Of a DNA stretch of 64,000 nucleotides, positions 49,374 through 58,028 are shown piece after piece. The notes beneath the pieces were generated by a model. It did no database searches, had not been told where the DNA came from, and saw only the letters and a list, made by a program, of their open reading frames with translations. The stretch spans positions 248,001 through 312,000 of the forward strand of contig NZ_SOZH01000004.1 in the NCBI RefSeq assembly GCF_004519295.1, in the 5' to 3' direction. This DNA comes from Cellulosimicrobium funkei. GTDB taxonomy: Bacteria > Actinomycetota > Actinomycetes > Actinomycetales > Cellulomonadaceae. Position numbers and translations under genes: made by a program. Position 1 is the stretch's first letter. Every line of letters starts with the position of its first letter.

Positions 49374-51242
49374 GTGACCGCGCTGCGCGTCGAGCGCGCC
49401 GACGTGGTCGTGGTCGGGGGCGGCGCCGCAGGGCTGAGCGCGGCGCTCGCCGTCGCCGAGGCAGCGGCCCGCGACGTCGGTCGCGCCCCCGTGGTCGCGC
49501 TCGTGTCGAAGGTGTACCCGATGCGCTCGCACACGGTCGCCGCCGAGGGCGGCGCGGCGGGCGTCGTGGGGGACGACGACTCGCTCGAGCAGCACGTCGC
49601 CGACACGCTCGCGGGCGGCGCGGGGCTGTGCGAGGACGACGCCGTCCGGTTCGTCGTGGAGCGCGCGGCCGGCGAGCTCTACCGGCTCGAGCGGTGGGGG
49701 CTGCCGTGGTCACGCACCGACGCCGGCGACGTGGCCGTCCGCCGGTTCGGCGGCATGAGCCGCGCGCGCACCTGGTTCGCCGCCGACAAGACCGGCTTCC
49801 ACCTCCTGCACACCCTGTTCCAGACGTCGCTGCGGCACTCCGGCGCCGACGGTCCCGTCCGCCGGTACGACGAGCACCACGTGCTCGACCTCGTGGTCGA
49901 CGACCCGGGCGGCCCGGACGCCCGGGTGCGCGGCGTCGTCGTGCACGACCAGCACCGCGGCGAGCCGCTGCTCCTGGAGGCGCCCGCCGTGGTCCTCGCG
50001 ACGGGTGGCTCGGCGCGCGCGTGGGGGACCAGCACGAACGCGGGCATCTGCACGGGCGACGGCACCGCGATGGCGCTGCGGGCGGGCGTGCCGCTGCGCG
50101 ACATGGAGTTCCTCCAGTTCCACCCGACCGGCCTCCCGGGCAGCGGCATCCTCCTCACCGAGGCCGCGCGCGGCGAGGGCGGGGTGCTGCTCGACGCCGA
50201 CGGCCGCCGCTACCTCGCCGACTACGGCCTCGGGCCCGAGTCGCCCGTCGGGGCGCCCGTGCCGCGCACCATGGAGCTCGGGCCGCGCGACCGCCTGTCG
50301 CAGGCGTTCTGGCACGCCGACCGCGACGGCCGCACGATCCCCACGTCCGACGGCGGCGTCGTCCTGCTCGACCTGCGGCACCTCGGCAAGGAACGGCTCG
50401 CCGAGCGGCTGCCGCTCGTGACCGGCCTCGCCAAGCAGTTCGCGGGCGTCGACCCGGCGGACGAGCCCGTCCCCGTCCGCCCGACGGCGCACTACACGAT
50501 GGGCGGCATCCGCACCGACGCGCGCGGCACGACCGGCGTCGCCGGGCTGTTCGCCGCGGGGGAGTGCGCCTCCACCGGCCTGCACGGCGCCAACCGGCTC
50601 GGGTCCAACTCGCTCGTCGAGACGCTCGTCGTCGGGCGCGCGGCGGGCGAGGCGGCGCTCGCGTGGTCGCGGGAGGTCGGTCAGCCCGGGGCCGACGGCG
50701 GGCCCTCGGCCCTCCCGACGGGTCCCGCGGTCGTGGACCGGGCCGCCGAGATCGCCGACGGCTACCTCGCGATGCGCGGCCGGGGGACCGAGCCGCCCGC
50801 CGCGATCCGGGCCGAGCTCGGGCGCGTCCTCGACGCCGACGCCGGGATCTACCGCGACGCCGACGGCCTGCGGCGGGCGCTCGGGGCCGTCGAGGACCTG
50901 CGGGCCCGGTACGACGACGTGCGCGTCGCCGACACGAGCGCCGTGCTCAACACCGACTGGGCGACGACCGTCGAGCTCGGCGCGACGCTGCTCGTCGCGC
51001 ACGCGACCGTCGCCGCCGCGCTCGCGCGGGAGGAGTCGCGCGGCGCCCACCAGCGGCTGGACTTCCCGGCGCCGGACGCGGTGGCGCGCCACTCCGAGGT
51101 CCGCCTCGGCGCGGGCGGCACCATCGAGGTGGCGCACGTCCCGGTGGGCGCCGGGACCCCCGCCGAGCACGGGGTTGCTGTCGGGAAGAGCTCGGAGACG
51201 ACGACAACGTCGTTCTCGGCGAAGGAGGGAGAGGGCGCGTGA
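49374..51242 (+). CDS. frdA: fumarate reductase/succinate dehydrogenase flavoprotein subunit
   Basis: A 622-residue FAD subunit. Rossmann DVVVVGGGAAGLSAALAVAEAA; the covalent-FAD His53 in VYPMRSHTVAAEGG; substrate loop FLQFHPTGLPGSGILLTEAARGEGG with the catalytic Arg; AHYTMGGIRTDARG; and GLHGANRLGSNSLVETLVVGRAAGEA near the end. It oxidises succinate or reduces fumarate. GTG 49374 gives MTALRVERADVVVVGG. GTGA overlap with the iron-sulfur gene. No membrane anchor genes follow, so electron delivery to or from quinone is unexplained here. It may be soluble or use anchors encoded elsewhere. Confidence 0.93.
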   Translation: MTALRVERADVVVVGGGAAGLSAALAVAEAAARDVGRAPVVALVSKVYPMRSHTVAAEGGAAGVVGDDDSLEQHVADTLAGGAGLCEDDAVRFVVERAAGELYRLERWGLPWSRTDAGDVAVRRFGGMSRARTWFAADKTGFHLLHTLFQTSLRHSGADGPVRRYDEHHVLDLVVDDPGGPDARVRGVVVHDQHRGEPLLLEAPAVVLATGGSARAWGTSTNAGICTGDGTAMALRAGVPLRDMEFLQFHPTGLPGSGILLTEAARGEGGVLLDADGRRYLADYGLGPESPVGAPVPRTMELGPRDRLSQAFWHADRDGRTIPTSDGGVVLLDLRHLGKERLAERLPLVTGLAKQFAGVDPADEPVPVRPTAHYTMGGIRTDARGTTGVAGLFAAGECASTGLHGANRLGSNSLVETLVVGRAAGEAALAWSREVGQPGADGGPSALPTGPAVVDRAAEIADGYLAMRGRGTEPPAAIRAELGRVLDADAGIYRDADGLRRALGAVEDLRARYDDVRVADTSAVLNTDWATTVELGATLLVAHATVAAALAREESRGAHQRLDFPAPDAVARHSEVRLGAGGTIEVAHVPVGAGTPAEHGVAVGKSSETTTTSFSAKEGEGA

Positions 51243-52117
51243 GCGAGCAGACGGTGCGGCTGGAGGTCGCGCGCACGTCGCCCGACGGCGCGAGCACCGG
51301 CCGGCGGGACGTGTTCGACGTGCCCTACGACGACCGCACGTCCGTGCTCGACGCGCTCCAGTGGGTCAAGGACCACGCCGACCCCACGCTGACGTTCCGG
51401 TGGTCGTGCAAGATGGCGGTCTGCGGGAGCTGCGGCGTCATGGTCAACGGACGCCCGGTGCTCGGGTGCGAGACGTTCGTGCGCGGCTACCGCACGTCCG
51501 GCCTCGTCGTCGAGCCGCTCGCGCACGCCGAGGTGCTGCGCGACCTCGTCGTCGACACCGACACGTTCCTCGGCAAGCTCGCCACCGTGCAGCCCTGGCT
51601 CGTGCCCGACGGCGCCACGCGCCTCCCGCTCGTCGACCCGCCCTCGGCCGGGGTCGGGGCGGGGGCCGGGGCCAGGACCGGGGCCGGCGCCGGGGTCGAG
51701 GTGGGCGAGGACGTCGACGGCTCGCGGACGCCGGACGGCGGCGACGTGCTGCGGGCGGTCGGGCCGGCGTCGGGCCACCGGCAGACGCCGGGCGAGCTCG
51801 CCGCGTTCAAGGGTTTCGCCGAGTGCATCGACTGCATGCTCTGCTACGCGGCGTGCCCGCAGCTCGACGTCGCGCCCGACTTCCTCGGCCCGGCCGTCGT
51901 CGCGACGGCGCGCCGCTGGGACGAGGACTCGCGCGACGCGGGCGAGCTCGACCGCGCCGACGTCCTCGACACCGAGCTCGGCGCCTGGCCGTGCATCCAG
52001 ATCGGTGCGTGCACGCAGGTCTGCCCGAAGGGCGTCGACCCGGCCCGCGCGCTCCGCGACGCCCAGCGCGTCGCGACGGACACGTGGGACGCTCGCGAGC
52101 GCCGTCGGACGACGTAG
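51239..52117 (+). CDS. frdB: fumarate reductase/succinate dehydrogenase iron-sulfur subunit
   Basis: A 292-residue protein with three clusters: [2Fe-2S] in WSCKMAVCGSCGVMVNGRPVLGC; [4Fe-4S] in CIDCMLCYAACP; [3Fe-4S] in CIQIGACTQVCPKGVDP. Between the first and second cluster domains is a Gly/Ala-rich low-complexity insert (about residues 140-160) and an extra linker, making it longer than most FrdB proteins (about 240-250). It begins with GTG overlapping frdA. It transfers electrons between FrdA and a membrane quinone site. The missing frdC and frdD remain the main oddity. Confidence 0.92.
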   Translation: MSEQTVRLEVARTSPDGASTGRRDVFDVPYDDRTSVLDALQWVKDHADPTLTFRWSCKMAVCGSCGVMVNGRPVLGCETFVRGYRTSGLVVEPLAHAEVLRDLVVDTDTFLGKLATVQPWLVPDGATRLPLVDPPSAGVGAGAGARTGAGAGVEVGEDVDGSRTPDGGDVLRAVGPASGHRQTPGELAAFKGFAECIDCMLCYAACPQLDVAPDFLGPAVVATARRWDEDSRDAGELDRADVLDTELGAWPCIQIGACTQVCPKGVDPARALRDAQRVATDTWDARERRRTT

Positions 52118-52142
52118 CCCCTCTCTCGCGGGGGAGAGCCCC

Positions 52143-52229
52143 GGTCCCGCGAGGTAGAGGCGTGGTCCCGCGAGGTAGAGCCCCGGTTTCGCGAGGTAGA
52201 GGCGTGGTCGTGACCACGCCTCTACCTCG
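52143..52229. terminator. tandem 21-bp repeats ending in a terminator hairpin
   Basis: Three 21-base units start at 52143, 52164 and 52185. CGAGGTAGAGGCGTGGTC occurs identically at 52150-52167 and 52192-52209. Its inverted copy GACCACGCCTCTACCTCG (52212-52229) pairs with the last unit in a 17-18 bp stem. It lies between the convergent frdB (52117) and pgm (52239). Confidence 0.85.
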
Positions 52230-52238
52230 GCGGGGTCG

Positions 52239-53933
52239 TCAGCTCCCGAGGGCCGCGGAGACGACGTCCTTCGCCTCGGCCTGGACCTGGGTCAGGTGCT
52301 CGGCGGAGACGAACGACTCGGCGTAGATCTTGTAGACGTTCTCCGTGCCCGACGGCCGGGCCGCGAACCACGCGTTCTCGGTCGTCACCTTGAGCCCGCC
52401 GATCGGGGCGTCGTTGCCGGGGGCGTTCGTGAGCTTCGCGGTGATCGGCTCGCCCGCGAGCTCGGTCGCCGTGACCTGCTCGGGCGAGAGCTTGCCGAGC
52501 GTCGCCTTCTCCTCGAGGGTCGCCTGCGCGTCGACGCGCGCGTACCAGGACTCGCCGTAGCGCTCGACGAGGTCGCGGTGGTGCTCGGAGGGCGTGCGGC
52601 CCGTCGTCGCGATGATCTCCGACGCGAGCAGCGCGAGGAGCAGGCCGTCCTTGTCCGTGGACCAGACGCGGCCGTCCTTGCGGAGGAACGACGCCCCCGC
52701 GGACTCCTCGCCGCCGAACCCGACCGAGCCGTCGAGCAGGCCGGGAACGAACCACTTGAACCCGACGGGGACCTCGACGAGCCGACGGCCGAGCCCGCCC
52801 GCGACGCGGTCGATGAGCGCGGACGACACGAGCGTCTTGCCGATCGCGGCGTCGTCGCGCCAGCCCTCGCGCGCGCCGCCGTAGAGGTACTGGATCGCGA
52901 CGGCCAGGTAGTGGTTGGGGTTCATGAGCCCGGCGTCGGGCGTGACGATCCCGTGGCGGTCGGAGTCGGCGTCGTTCCCGGTGGCGACGTCGAACGGTGC
53001 GCCACCCTCGGCGTTCCCGGACTCCCCGGTCATGCCCGCGACGAGGGACGCCATCGCGTACGGCGAGGAGCAGTCCATGCGGATCTTGCCGTCCCAGTCG
53101 AGGGTCATGAACGCCCAGCGGGGGTCGACCTGCGGGTTGACGACCGTGAGGTCGAGCCCGTACCGCTCGCCGATCTCGCCCCAGTACTCGACCGACGCGC
53201 CACCCAGCGGATCGGCGCCGATCCGCACGCCGGAGTCGCGGATCGCGTCGAGGTCGAGGACGTTCGCCAGGTCGTCGACGTACGTGGTGAGGAAGTCGTG
53301 CTTGTGCACGTGCTCGGACGTGAGCGCCTGGGTCAGCGGCACGCGCGGCACGCTGCCGACGCCGGTGCGCAGGATCTCGTTCGCGCGGTCCGCGATCCAG
53401 CCGGTCGCCTCGGACCCGGCGGGGCCGCCGTGCGGCGGGTTGTACTTGAAGCCGCCGTCGCGCGGGGGGTTGTGCGAGGGCGTGACGACGATCCCGTCGG
53501 CGAGGCCGGGGCCGGTGGTGCGGACGCCGTCGACCGTCGTCGCCTCGTTGTGCAGGAGGATCGACTGCGAGACGGCGGGGGTCGGGGTGAACGAGTCGCG
53601 CGCGTCGACGTACGTCTGGACGCCCGCCGCGACGAGGACCTCGAGCGCGGTCTGCCACGCCGGGAGCGACAGCGCGTGCGTGTCGCGCCCGATGAACAGC
53701 GGCCCGTCGGTGCCCTGCGAGCGCCGGTACTCGACGATCGCGGCCGTGATCGCGATGATGTGCGCCTCGTTGAACGCGTGGTCCAGGCTCGACCCCCGGT
53801 GGCCCGACGTGCCGAACACGACCTTCTGGGCGGGGTCGTCGACGTCGGGCGCGAGGTCGTAGTAGGCGCCGACCACGGCGTCGACGTCGATGAGGTCGCT
53901 GGGCTGGGCGGGCGTGCCGGCGCGGGGATCCAT
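52239..53933 (-). CDS. pgm: phosphoglucomutase (alpha-D-glucose-phosphate-specific)
   Basis: A 564-residue enzyme of the phosphohexomutase family. The N-terminus has [11 protein letters not shown]. The phosphoserine loop is [14 protein letters not shown] with Ser153, and the metal-binding [10 protein letters not shown] segment is in the middle. The sugar-binding [11 protein letters not shown] and the C-terminal phosphate loop [18 protein letters not shown] follow. It interconverts glucose-1-phosphate and glucose-6-phosphate, linking glycogen, trehalose and cell-wall sugar synthesis to glycolysis. ATG 53933. No operon partner. The family call is secure. Confidence 0.95.
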   Translation of the reverse strand: MDPRAGTPAQPSDLIDVDAVVGAYYDLAPDVDDPAQKVVFGTSGHRGSSLDHAFNEAHIIAITAAIVEYRRSQGTDGPLFIGRDTHALSLPAWQTALEVLVAAGVQTYVDARDSFTPTPAVSQSILLHNEATTVDGVRTTGPGLADGIVVTPSHNPPRDGGFKYNPPHGGPAGSEATGWIADRANEILRTGVGSVPRVPLTQALTSEHVHKHDFLTTYVDDLANVLDLDAIRDSGVRIGADPLGGASVEYWGEIGERYGLDLTVVNPQVDPRWAFMTLDWDGKIRMDCSSPYAMASLVAGMTGESGNAEGGAPFDVATGNDADSDRHGIVTPDAGLMNPNHYLAVAIQYLYGGAREGWRDDAAIGKTLVSSALIDRVAGGLGRRLVEVPVGFKWFVPGLLDGSVGFGGEESAGASFLRKDGRVWSTDKDGLLLALLASEIIATTGRTPSEHHRDLVERYGESWYARVDAQATLEEKATLGKLSPEQVTATELAGEPITAKLTNAPGNDAPIGGLKVTTENAWFAARPSGTENVYKIYAESFVSAEHLTQVQAEAKDVVSAALGS

Positions 53934-54011
53934 GGGTCGATCCTGCCAGGGGTGGCGCCCGCACGTCAGCCGGGACGGACGTCGTGGCGCGGGACCTTCG
54001 GCACGACCTCC

Positions 54012-54998
54012 CTAGCCTGCGGGGTCGGGTTCCTCCGGCGCGGCGGCGGGGTCGTCGGACCGGTCGGCGCTCGCGCTGTCGATGGCCAGCTCGACGGCGT
54101 CGAGCAGGCGGTCGAGGCTCGCGTCGAAGGGCCCCTGCGGCGCGTCGAAGCCGCCCGCGACGTAGACGCGCGTCATGACGGGGTAGCGCTCGACGTCGAA
54201 CCAGTCCTCCCAGAAGCTGCCGAGGGTCGTCCAGTACTCGTCGTTGCCCACGCCGGTCGCGTCGCGCTCGGTCCGCTCGGCGATCGTGGCGCGCGCGAGG
54301 CCCTGGACGTAGTTGTCGACGAGGCCGAGCGTGTCGACGACCTGGAGCTCGGAGAGACCGGTGTCGACGATGGTCCGCAGCCCGGCCTCCTGGGCGTCGA
54401 GCACGTGCGGCGCGAGCGGGGCGCGCCACATGTTGGTCTGGAGGATCCACGGGTGGCGCAGGTAGAGGTTCCACAGCTCGTGCGCGTACTGCGCGAGCGC
54501 GGGCCGCCACGGGGCTCCCGCAGCGGGCAGGTCGAGCTCGGCGTACGCGCGGTCGATCATGAGGTCGACGAGCTCGGTGCGGCCGGGCACGTAGGTGTAG
54601 AGCGACATCGCCCCGACGCCGAGCTCGGTCGCGACGCGGCGCATGGACAGCGCGTCGAGCCCGCCCTCCTGCGCGACGGCGATCCCCGCCCGCACGACGT
54701 CGTCGAGCGTGAGGCGCGGCTTGCGGCCGCGCGTCGCGGGGGCCGGCGGGTCCCACAGGAGCGCGAGGCGGCGCGTGATCTCGGGGGTGCGGACGATCTC
54801 GGTGAACTGGGCGCGCGCGTGCTCGGCCGCCTGCACCGCGGAGGCGACCCCGGCGTCCGCGGCGGCCGCGACGCCGCGCGGACGCACGGCGTCGTCGTTG
54901 CCCGCGGCGTCCTCGGGGTCCGGGGTCGCGGGCGGGGTCGGCGCGGTGGCCGACGGCGCACGGTCGGCCGCGCGGGCGTCGGTCGGGTCGGTCGTCAC
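54012..54998 (-). CDS. TetR-family regulator with TetR_C domain
   Basis: A 328-residue regulator, longer than most because of an N-terminal extension of about 90 residues rich in Ala, Pro and Asp. The HTH lies at about residues 100-150 (LTLDDVVRAGIAVAQEGGLDALSMRRVATELGVGAMSLYTYV), followed by a TetR_C-type sensor (LMIDRAYAELDLP, then WNLYLRHPWILQTNMWRAPLAPHVL). GTG 54998 is the first start after the operator region; in-frame ATGs further out run into the next gene. Divergent from an ABC exporter with GTAC inverted repeats between. It probably represses that exporter until a drug-like ligand binds. Confidence 0.88.
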   Translation of the reverse strand: MTTDPTDARAADRAPSATAPTPPATPDPEDAAGNDDAVRPRGVAAAADAGVASAVQAAEHARAQFTEIVRTPEITRRLALLWDPPAPATRGRKPRLTLDDVVRAGIAVAQEGGLDALSMRRVATELGVGAMSLYTYVPGRTELVDLMIDRAYAELDLPAAGAPWRPALAQYAHELWNLYLRHPWILQTNMWRAPLAPHVLDAQEAGLRTIVDTGLSELQVVDTLGLVDNYVQGLARATIAERTERDATGVGNDEYWTTLGSFWEDWFDVERYPVMTRVYVAGGFDAPQGPFDASLDRLLDAVELAIDSASADRSDDPAAAPEEPDPAG

Positions 54999-55071
54999 GT
55001 GCGTATCCTCCCCGACTTCCCGCGGGATCTCGCCTCCGGTGCCGTCTCGCGACGAAGGCTTGCCTTTTCCC

Positions 55072-55116
55072 GTACACCGTATGCTAGCGTGGTCGCTCCA
55101 TTTCGGTACGGCGTAC
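55072..55116. promoter_or_regulatory. TetR operators between regulator and ABC exporter
   Basis: GTACACCGTAT (55072-55082) and the perfect inverted repeat GTACGGCGTAC (55106-55116) lie 34 bases apart in the divergent gap. TATGCT at 55080-55085 is a candidate -10 for the exporter, so a bound repressor would cover the promoter. The two sites share the pattern GTAC-3-GTAY. Confidence 0.75.
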
Positions 55117-55131
55117 GAGAGGGTGGCTCCG

Positions 55132-56142
55132 GTGATCCGAGCCCGCGGCCTGACCAAGACCTTCCACCGCAAGAAAGAGACCGTCGAGGCCGTCAAGGGC
55201 ATCGACGTCGACGTCCGGGAGGGCGAGCTCGTCGCCTTCCTCGGCCCGAACGGGGCCGGCAAGTCCACGACCCTGAGGATGCTGACGAGCCTCCTCGCAC
55301 CGACCGCCGGGACCGCGGAGGTCGCCGGGTACGACGTCGCGCGCGATCCCGCCCGGGTCCGCTCGCGCATCGGCTTCATCGGCCAGGGCAACGGCGGCGG
55401 GTTCTCCTACCGCGTGCTCGACGAGCTCCACAACCAGGGCCGCTTCTACGGGCTGCCGCCCACCGAGTACACGCGGCGCGCCGCCGAGCTCCTCGACGCC
55501 CTCGACCTCGGCGGGCTCGAGAAGCGGACCGTGCAGTCGCTGTCCGGCGGCCAGCGCCGCCGCCTCGACGTCGCGCTGGGGCTGATGAACCACCCGCCGC
55601 TGCTCTTCCTCGACGAGCCGACGACGGGCCTCGACCCCCACGCCCGCGCGAACCTCTGGGAGCACATCGCGGCGATGCGCGAGCGCTACGGCATGACGAT
55701 CGTGCTCACGACCCACTACCTCGACGAGGCCGACAGCATGGCGGAGCGCGTCGTCGTCATCGACCACGGGGAGATCATCGCCGACGCCACCCCGGACTCC
55801 CTCAAGCACGACCACGCGGACGACGTCATCACGCTCGCCGTGGTCCCGGCGCCCGGTGGCGGCGCCCCGGGAGAGGCGTCGCCGGGAACGGTGCCCGACG
55901 TCGTCGGCCGCGTCCGCGCGTCCCTCGCCGAGGACGCGGGCGAGGTCGCGACCACGAACGGCCCGGACGGCGTCGTGACGGTCCGCATCTCGACGACGCA
56001 CGGCGCCGACCGTCTCCCGGAGGCCATCGAGGCGCTGCGCGTCGCGGGGCTGGCCGTGCGCTCGGCGGAGCTGAAGCAGGCGAGCCTCGACGACGTCTTC
56101 CTCAACCTCACCGGCCGCAGCCTGCGAGAGGAGGCCGCATGA
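55132..56142 (+). CDS. ABC transporter ATP-binding protein (DrrA-like)
   Basis: A 336-residue ATPase. Walker A GPNGAGKST at 38-46, the Q-loop region GFIGQGNGGGFSYRVLDEL, signature LSGGQRRRLDVALGLM, Walker B LLFLDEPTTGLDP, then the H-loop TTHYLDEADSMAERVVVIDHG. The C-terminal 100 residues are the DrrA-type extension (ADRLPEAIEALRVAGLAVRSAELKQASLDDVFLNLTGRSL). It energises the permease encoded next, whose ATG overlaps its stop by ATGA. GTG 55132 is used. Substrate class: multidrug or lipid-linked export. Confidence 0.95.
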   Translation: MIRARGLTKTFHRKKETVEAVKGIDVDVREGELVAFLGPNGAGKSTTLRMLTSLLAPTAGTAEVAGYDVARDPARVRSRIGFIGQGNGGGFSYRVLDELHNQGRFYGLPPTEYTRRAAELLDALDLGGLEKRTVQSLSGGQRRRLDVALGLMNHPPLLFLDEPTTGLDPHARANLWEHIAAMRERYGMTIVLTTHYLDEADSMAERVVVIDHGEIIADATPDSLKHDHADDVITLAVVPAPGGGAPGEASPGTVPDVVGRVRASLAEDAGEVATTNGPDGVVTVRISTTHGADRLPEAIEALRVAGLAVRSAELKQASLDDVFLNLTGRSLREEAA

Positions 56143-57002
56143 GCACGCGGACCGACCTGGCGGGCGCGCGCGTCGGGGCGCCGACCGTCGGTGCCGACGC
56201 GGCGATGCGGACCGGCGTCGCGAAGTTCCTCGGCGACACGTGGGCCGTCTTCACGCGCGAGATCCTGCTCGTGCTGCGCGACCCGTTCACGCTGATCTTC
56301 TCGCTGCTGCAGCCGCTGATCTTCCTCGGTCTGTTCGGCCCGCTCCTCACGGGCGCGGTCGGCGGGTTCGGCGGCGGCGCGCCCGGTGGCGGCGGGTCGA
56401 CGGCCGAGACGCTGCAGTGGTTCGTCCCGGGCGTGATCGTCATGATCTCGCTGTTCGGCACGTCCATGAGCGGGTCGAACCTGCTCTACGAGATGATGAC
56501 CGGCTCCTACGAGCGTGTGCTCGCGACCCCCCTCGACCGCTCCGCGATCCTCGTCGGGCGCTCGCTCAAGGAGTTCGCGCCGCTCGTCGTGCAGGGGCTG
56601 CTCATCGCGCTCGTGTGCGTCCCGTTCGGCTTCACGCTCTACCCGCTGCACCTGCTCGTCGGGCTGCTGCTGCTCGGGCTGTTCGGCATCGGGGTGGGCG
56701 CGCTGTCGATCGCGCTCGCGCTCGCCGCGAAGAACCGCGAGTGGCTGTTCTGGGGAGTGCAGCAGTCGCTGCTGTTCCCGCTGCTCATCCTCTCCGGCAT
56801 GATGCTGCCGCTCGAGGCCGGGCCGGCGTGGATGCGCACCGCGGCGCTCTTCAACCCGCTGACCTACATCGTCGACGCCGAGCGCGCGCTGCTCGCCGGG
56901 TCGTTCGCCGACCCCGACGTGCTGTGGGGATTCGTCGCCGCGGCGGTGACGTGCGCCGTCGGGCTGTGGGTCGGCATCCGCCGCACCCGCAAGACGGTCT
57001 GA
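56139..57002 (+). CDS. ABC-2 type exporter permease (DrrB-like)
   Basis: A 287-residue permease with six membrane helices: a first helix after DTWAVFTREILLVLRDPFTLIFSLLQPLIFLGLFGP, then a Gly-rich external loop (VGGFGGGAPGGGGSTAETL), and the ABC-2 motif GSYERVLATPLDRSAILVGRSLKE in the cytoplasmic loop. It ends with GIRRTRKTV. It pairs with the upstream ATPase to form a DrrAB-type exporter. ATGA overlap means strict coupling. Regulated with it by the divergent TetR gene. Confidence 0.94.
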   Translation: MSTRTDLAGARVGAPTVGADAAMRTGVAKFLGDTWAVFTREILLVLRDPFTLIFSLLQPLIFLGLFGPLLTGAVGGFGGGAPGGGGSTAETLQWFVPGVIVMISLFGTSMSGSNLLYEMMTGSYERVLATPLDRSAILVGRSLKEFAPLVVQGLLIALVCVPFGFTLYPLHLLVGLLLLGLFGIGVGALSIALALAAKNREWLFWGVQQSLLFPLLILSGMMLPLEAGPAWMRTAALFNPLTYIVDAERALLAGSFADPDVLWGFVAAAVTCAVGLWVGIRRTRKTV

Positions 57003-57121
57003 CGACTCACGCGGCGCGGCTGCGCGGGGTGAAGGTGTTTCCGGCGGGCGTGGTCGCCGTCCGTGGTGGGTGGGGGTCGTCCATGAGATCGTCGAGCGCA
57101 ACCGACCACCAGGAGGACGAC

Positions 57122-57424
57122 ATGTCGTGGACCACGCCGGCGAAGAAGGCGGTCTCCGGGCTCGTGCTCGCGGTGATCGCCTGCGTGATCTTCTTCAGTG
57201 CCGCCGCCGTGGGTTCCTTCCTCACCGCCGTCGTCGTCGCCCCGGACGCTCCCGACGTCACCACACCTGTCCCGCGCGGCGCGCTCACCGCCCTCTACTT
57301 CTGCGGGTTCGTCCTCTTCCTCTGGGGAACCTTCCGGATGACGACGGCGACGTGGGAGATGATCGGGAGCATCCGCCGCCCGGCCGAGCCCGACCCCGCT
57401 CCCCGGCGCCGCGCGTCCCGGTGA
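57122..57424 (+). CDS. small membrane protein of unknown function
   Basis: A 100-residue protein with two membrane helices (residues about 10-38 and 55-78), a short outer loop (DAPDVTTPVPRGAL) and a basic cytoplasmic tail (RPAEPDPAPRRRAS). No family recognised. The start follows AGGAGGACG. It lies 119 bases after the ABC permease on the same strand, so it might be part of the exporter operon, though the gap suggests a separate start. No charged residue lies in the helices, so a channel role is not suggested. Confidence 0.75.
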   Translation: MSWTTPAKKAVSGLVLAVIACVIFFSAAAVGSFLTAVVVAPDAPDVTTPVPRGALTALYFCGFVLFLWGTFRMTTATWEMIGSIRRPAEPDPAPRRRASR

Positions 57425-57449
57425 TCCGGCGGCCCCGGGGCTGCCGTCG

Positions 57450-58028
57450 TCAGGCGCTCGTCGTCGCGCGGTCCGACACCCACGGGACGGCGCGCCCCGT
57501 CGCGAGCGAGGCCCGCGCGTCGAGCACGCGCTGGTTGGTGCTGCCGCGGAACGCGAGCGTGAGGTCGCGGCGCGCGAGCTCGAACCGACCGTCGACCAGC
57601 ACGTCGACCTCGGCGAGGAGCGCGCGCTGGTCCGCGGTCCCCGCGCGCAGCTCCTCGAACGTGTAGCCCGTCCAGCACCACACGTCCCGGCGGTCGCCGT
57701 GCTCGGCGCGCAGGCGGCGCACGAGCCGCAGGCACACGCCCGTGTTGAGGAACGGCTCGCCGCCGAGCAGGGACAGGCCCTGCACGGCGGGGTGCGCGAG
57801 GTCGGCGAGGACGCGGTCCTCCAGGGAGTCGTCGTACGGGCGCCCGTAGCGGAAGCTCCACGCGGCCTCGTTGAAGCAGCCCTCGCACGCGAAGAGGCAC
57901 CCGCTCACGTACAACGAGCAGCGCACGCCCTCGCCGTCGACCATGACGAACGGCTTGTAGTCCGCGACGTACCCCTGGCTGACGCGGTCCGAGCGCCAGC
58001 CGGGGCCGGGGGTGCGCGCCACGGTCAC
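57450..58028 (-). CDS. nrdG: anaerobic ribonucleotide reductase activating protein NrdG
   Basis: A 192-residue radical-SAM activase. The CxxxCxxC cluster is Cys44, Cys48 and Cys51 in YVSGCLFACEGCFN. GLSLLGGEPFLNTGVCLRLV holds the SAM-binding GGE. The C-terminus ends with VLVDGRFELARRDLTLAFRGSTNQRVLD, the typical NrdG end. It makes the glycyl radical on NrdD using SAM. GTG 58028 overlaps the nrdD stop by GTGA. The GTG gives MTVARTPGPGWRSDRVSQGYVADYKPF; homologues usually start near the RVSQGYVADYKPF part, so a slightly shorter form is possible. Confidence 0.93.
   Translation of the reverse strand: MTVARTPGPGWRSDRVSQGYVADYKPFVMVDGEGVRCSLYVSGCLFACEGCFNEAAWSFRYGRPYDDSLEDRVLADLAHPAVQGLSLLGGEPFLNTGVCLRLVRRLRAEHGDRRDVWCWTGYTFEELRAGTADQRALLAEVDVLVDGRFELARRDLTLAFRGSTNQRVLDARASLATGRAVPWVSDRATTSA

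Noticed and set aside
52143-52205. Possible CRISPR or integration repeats
   Set aside because: Units are directly adjacent without spacers, no cas gene is near, and the inverted last arm explains them as a terminator.
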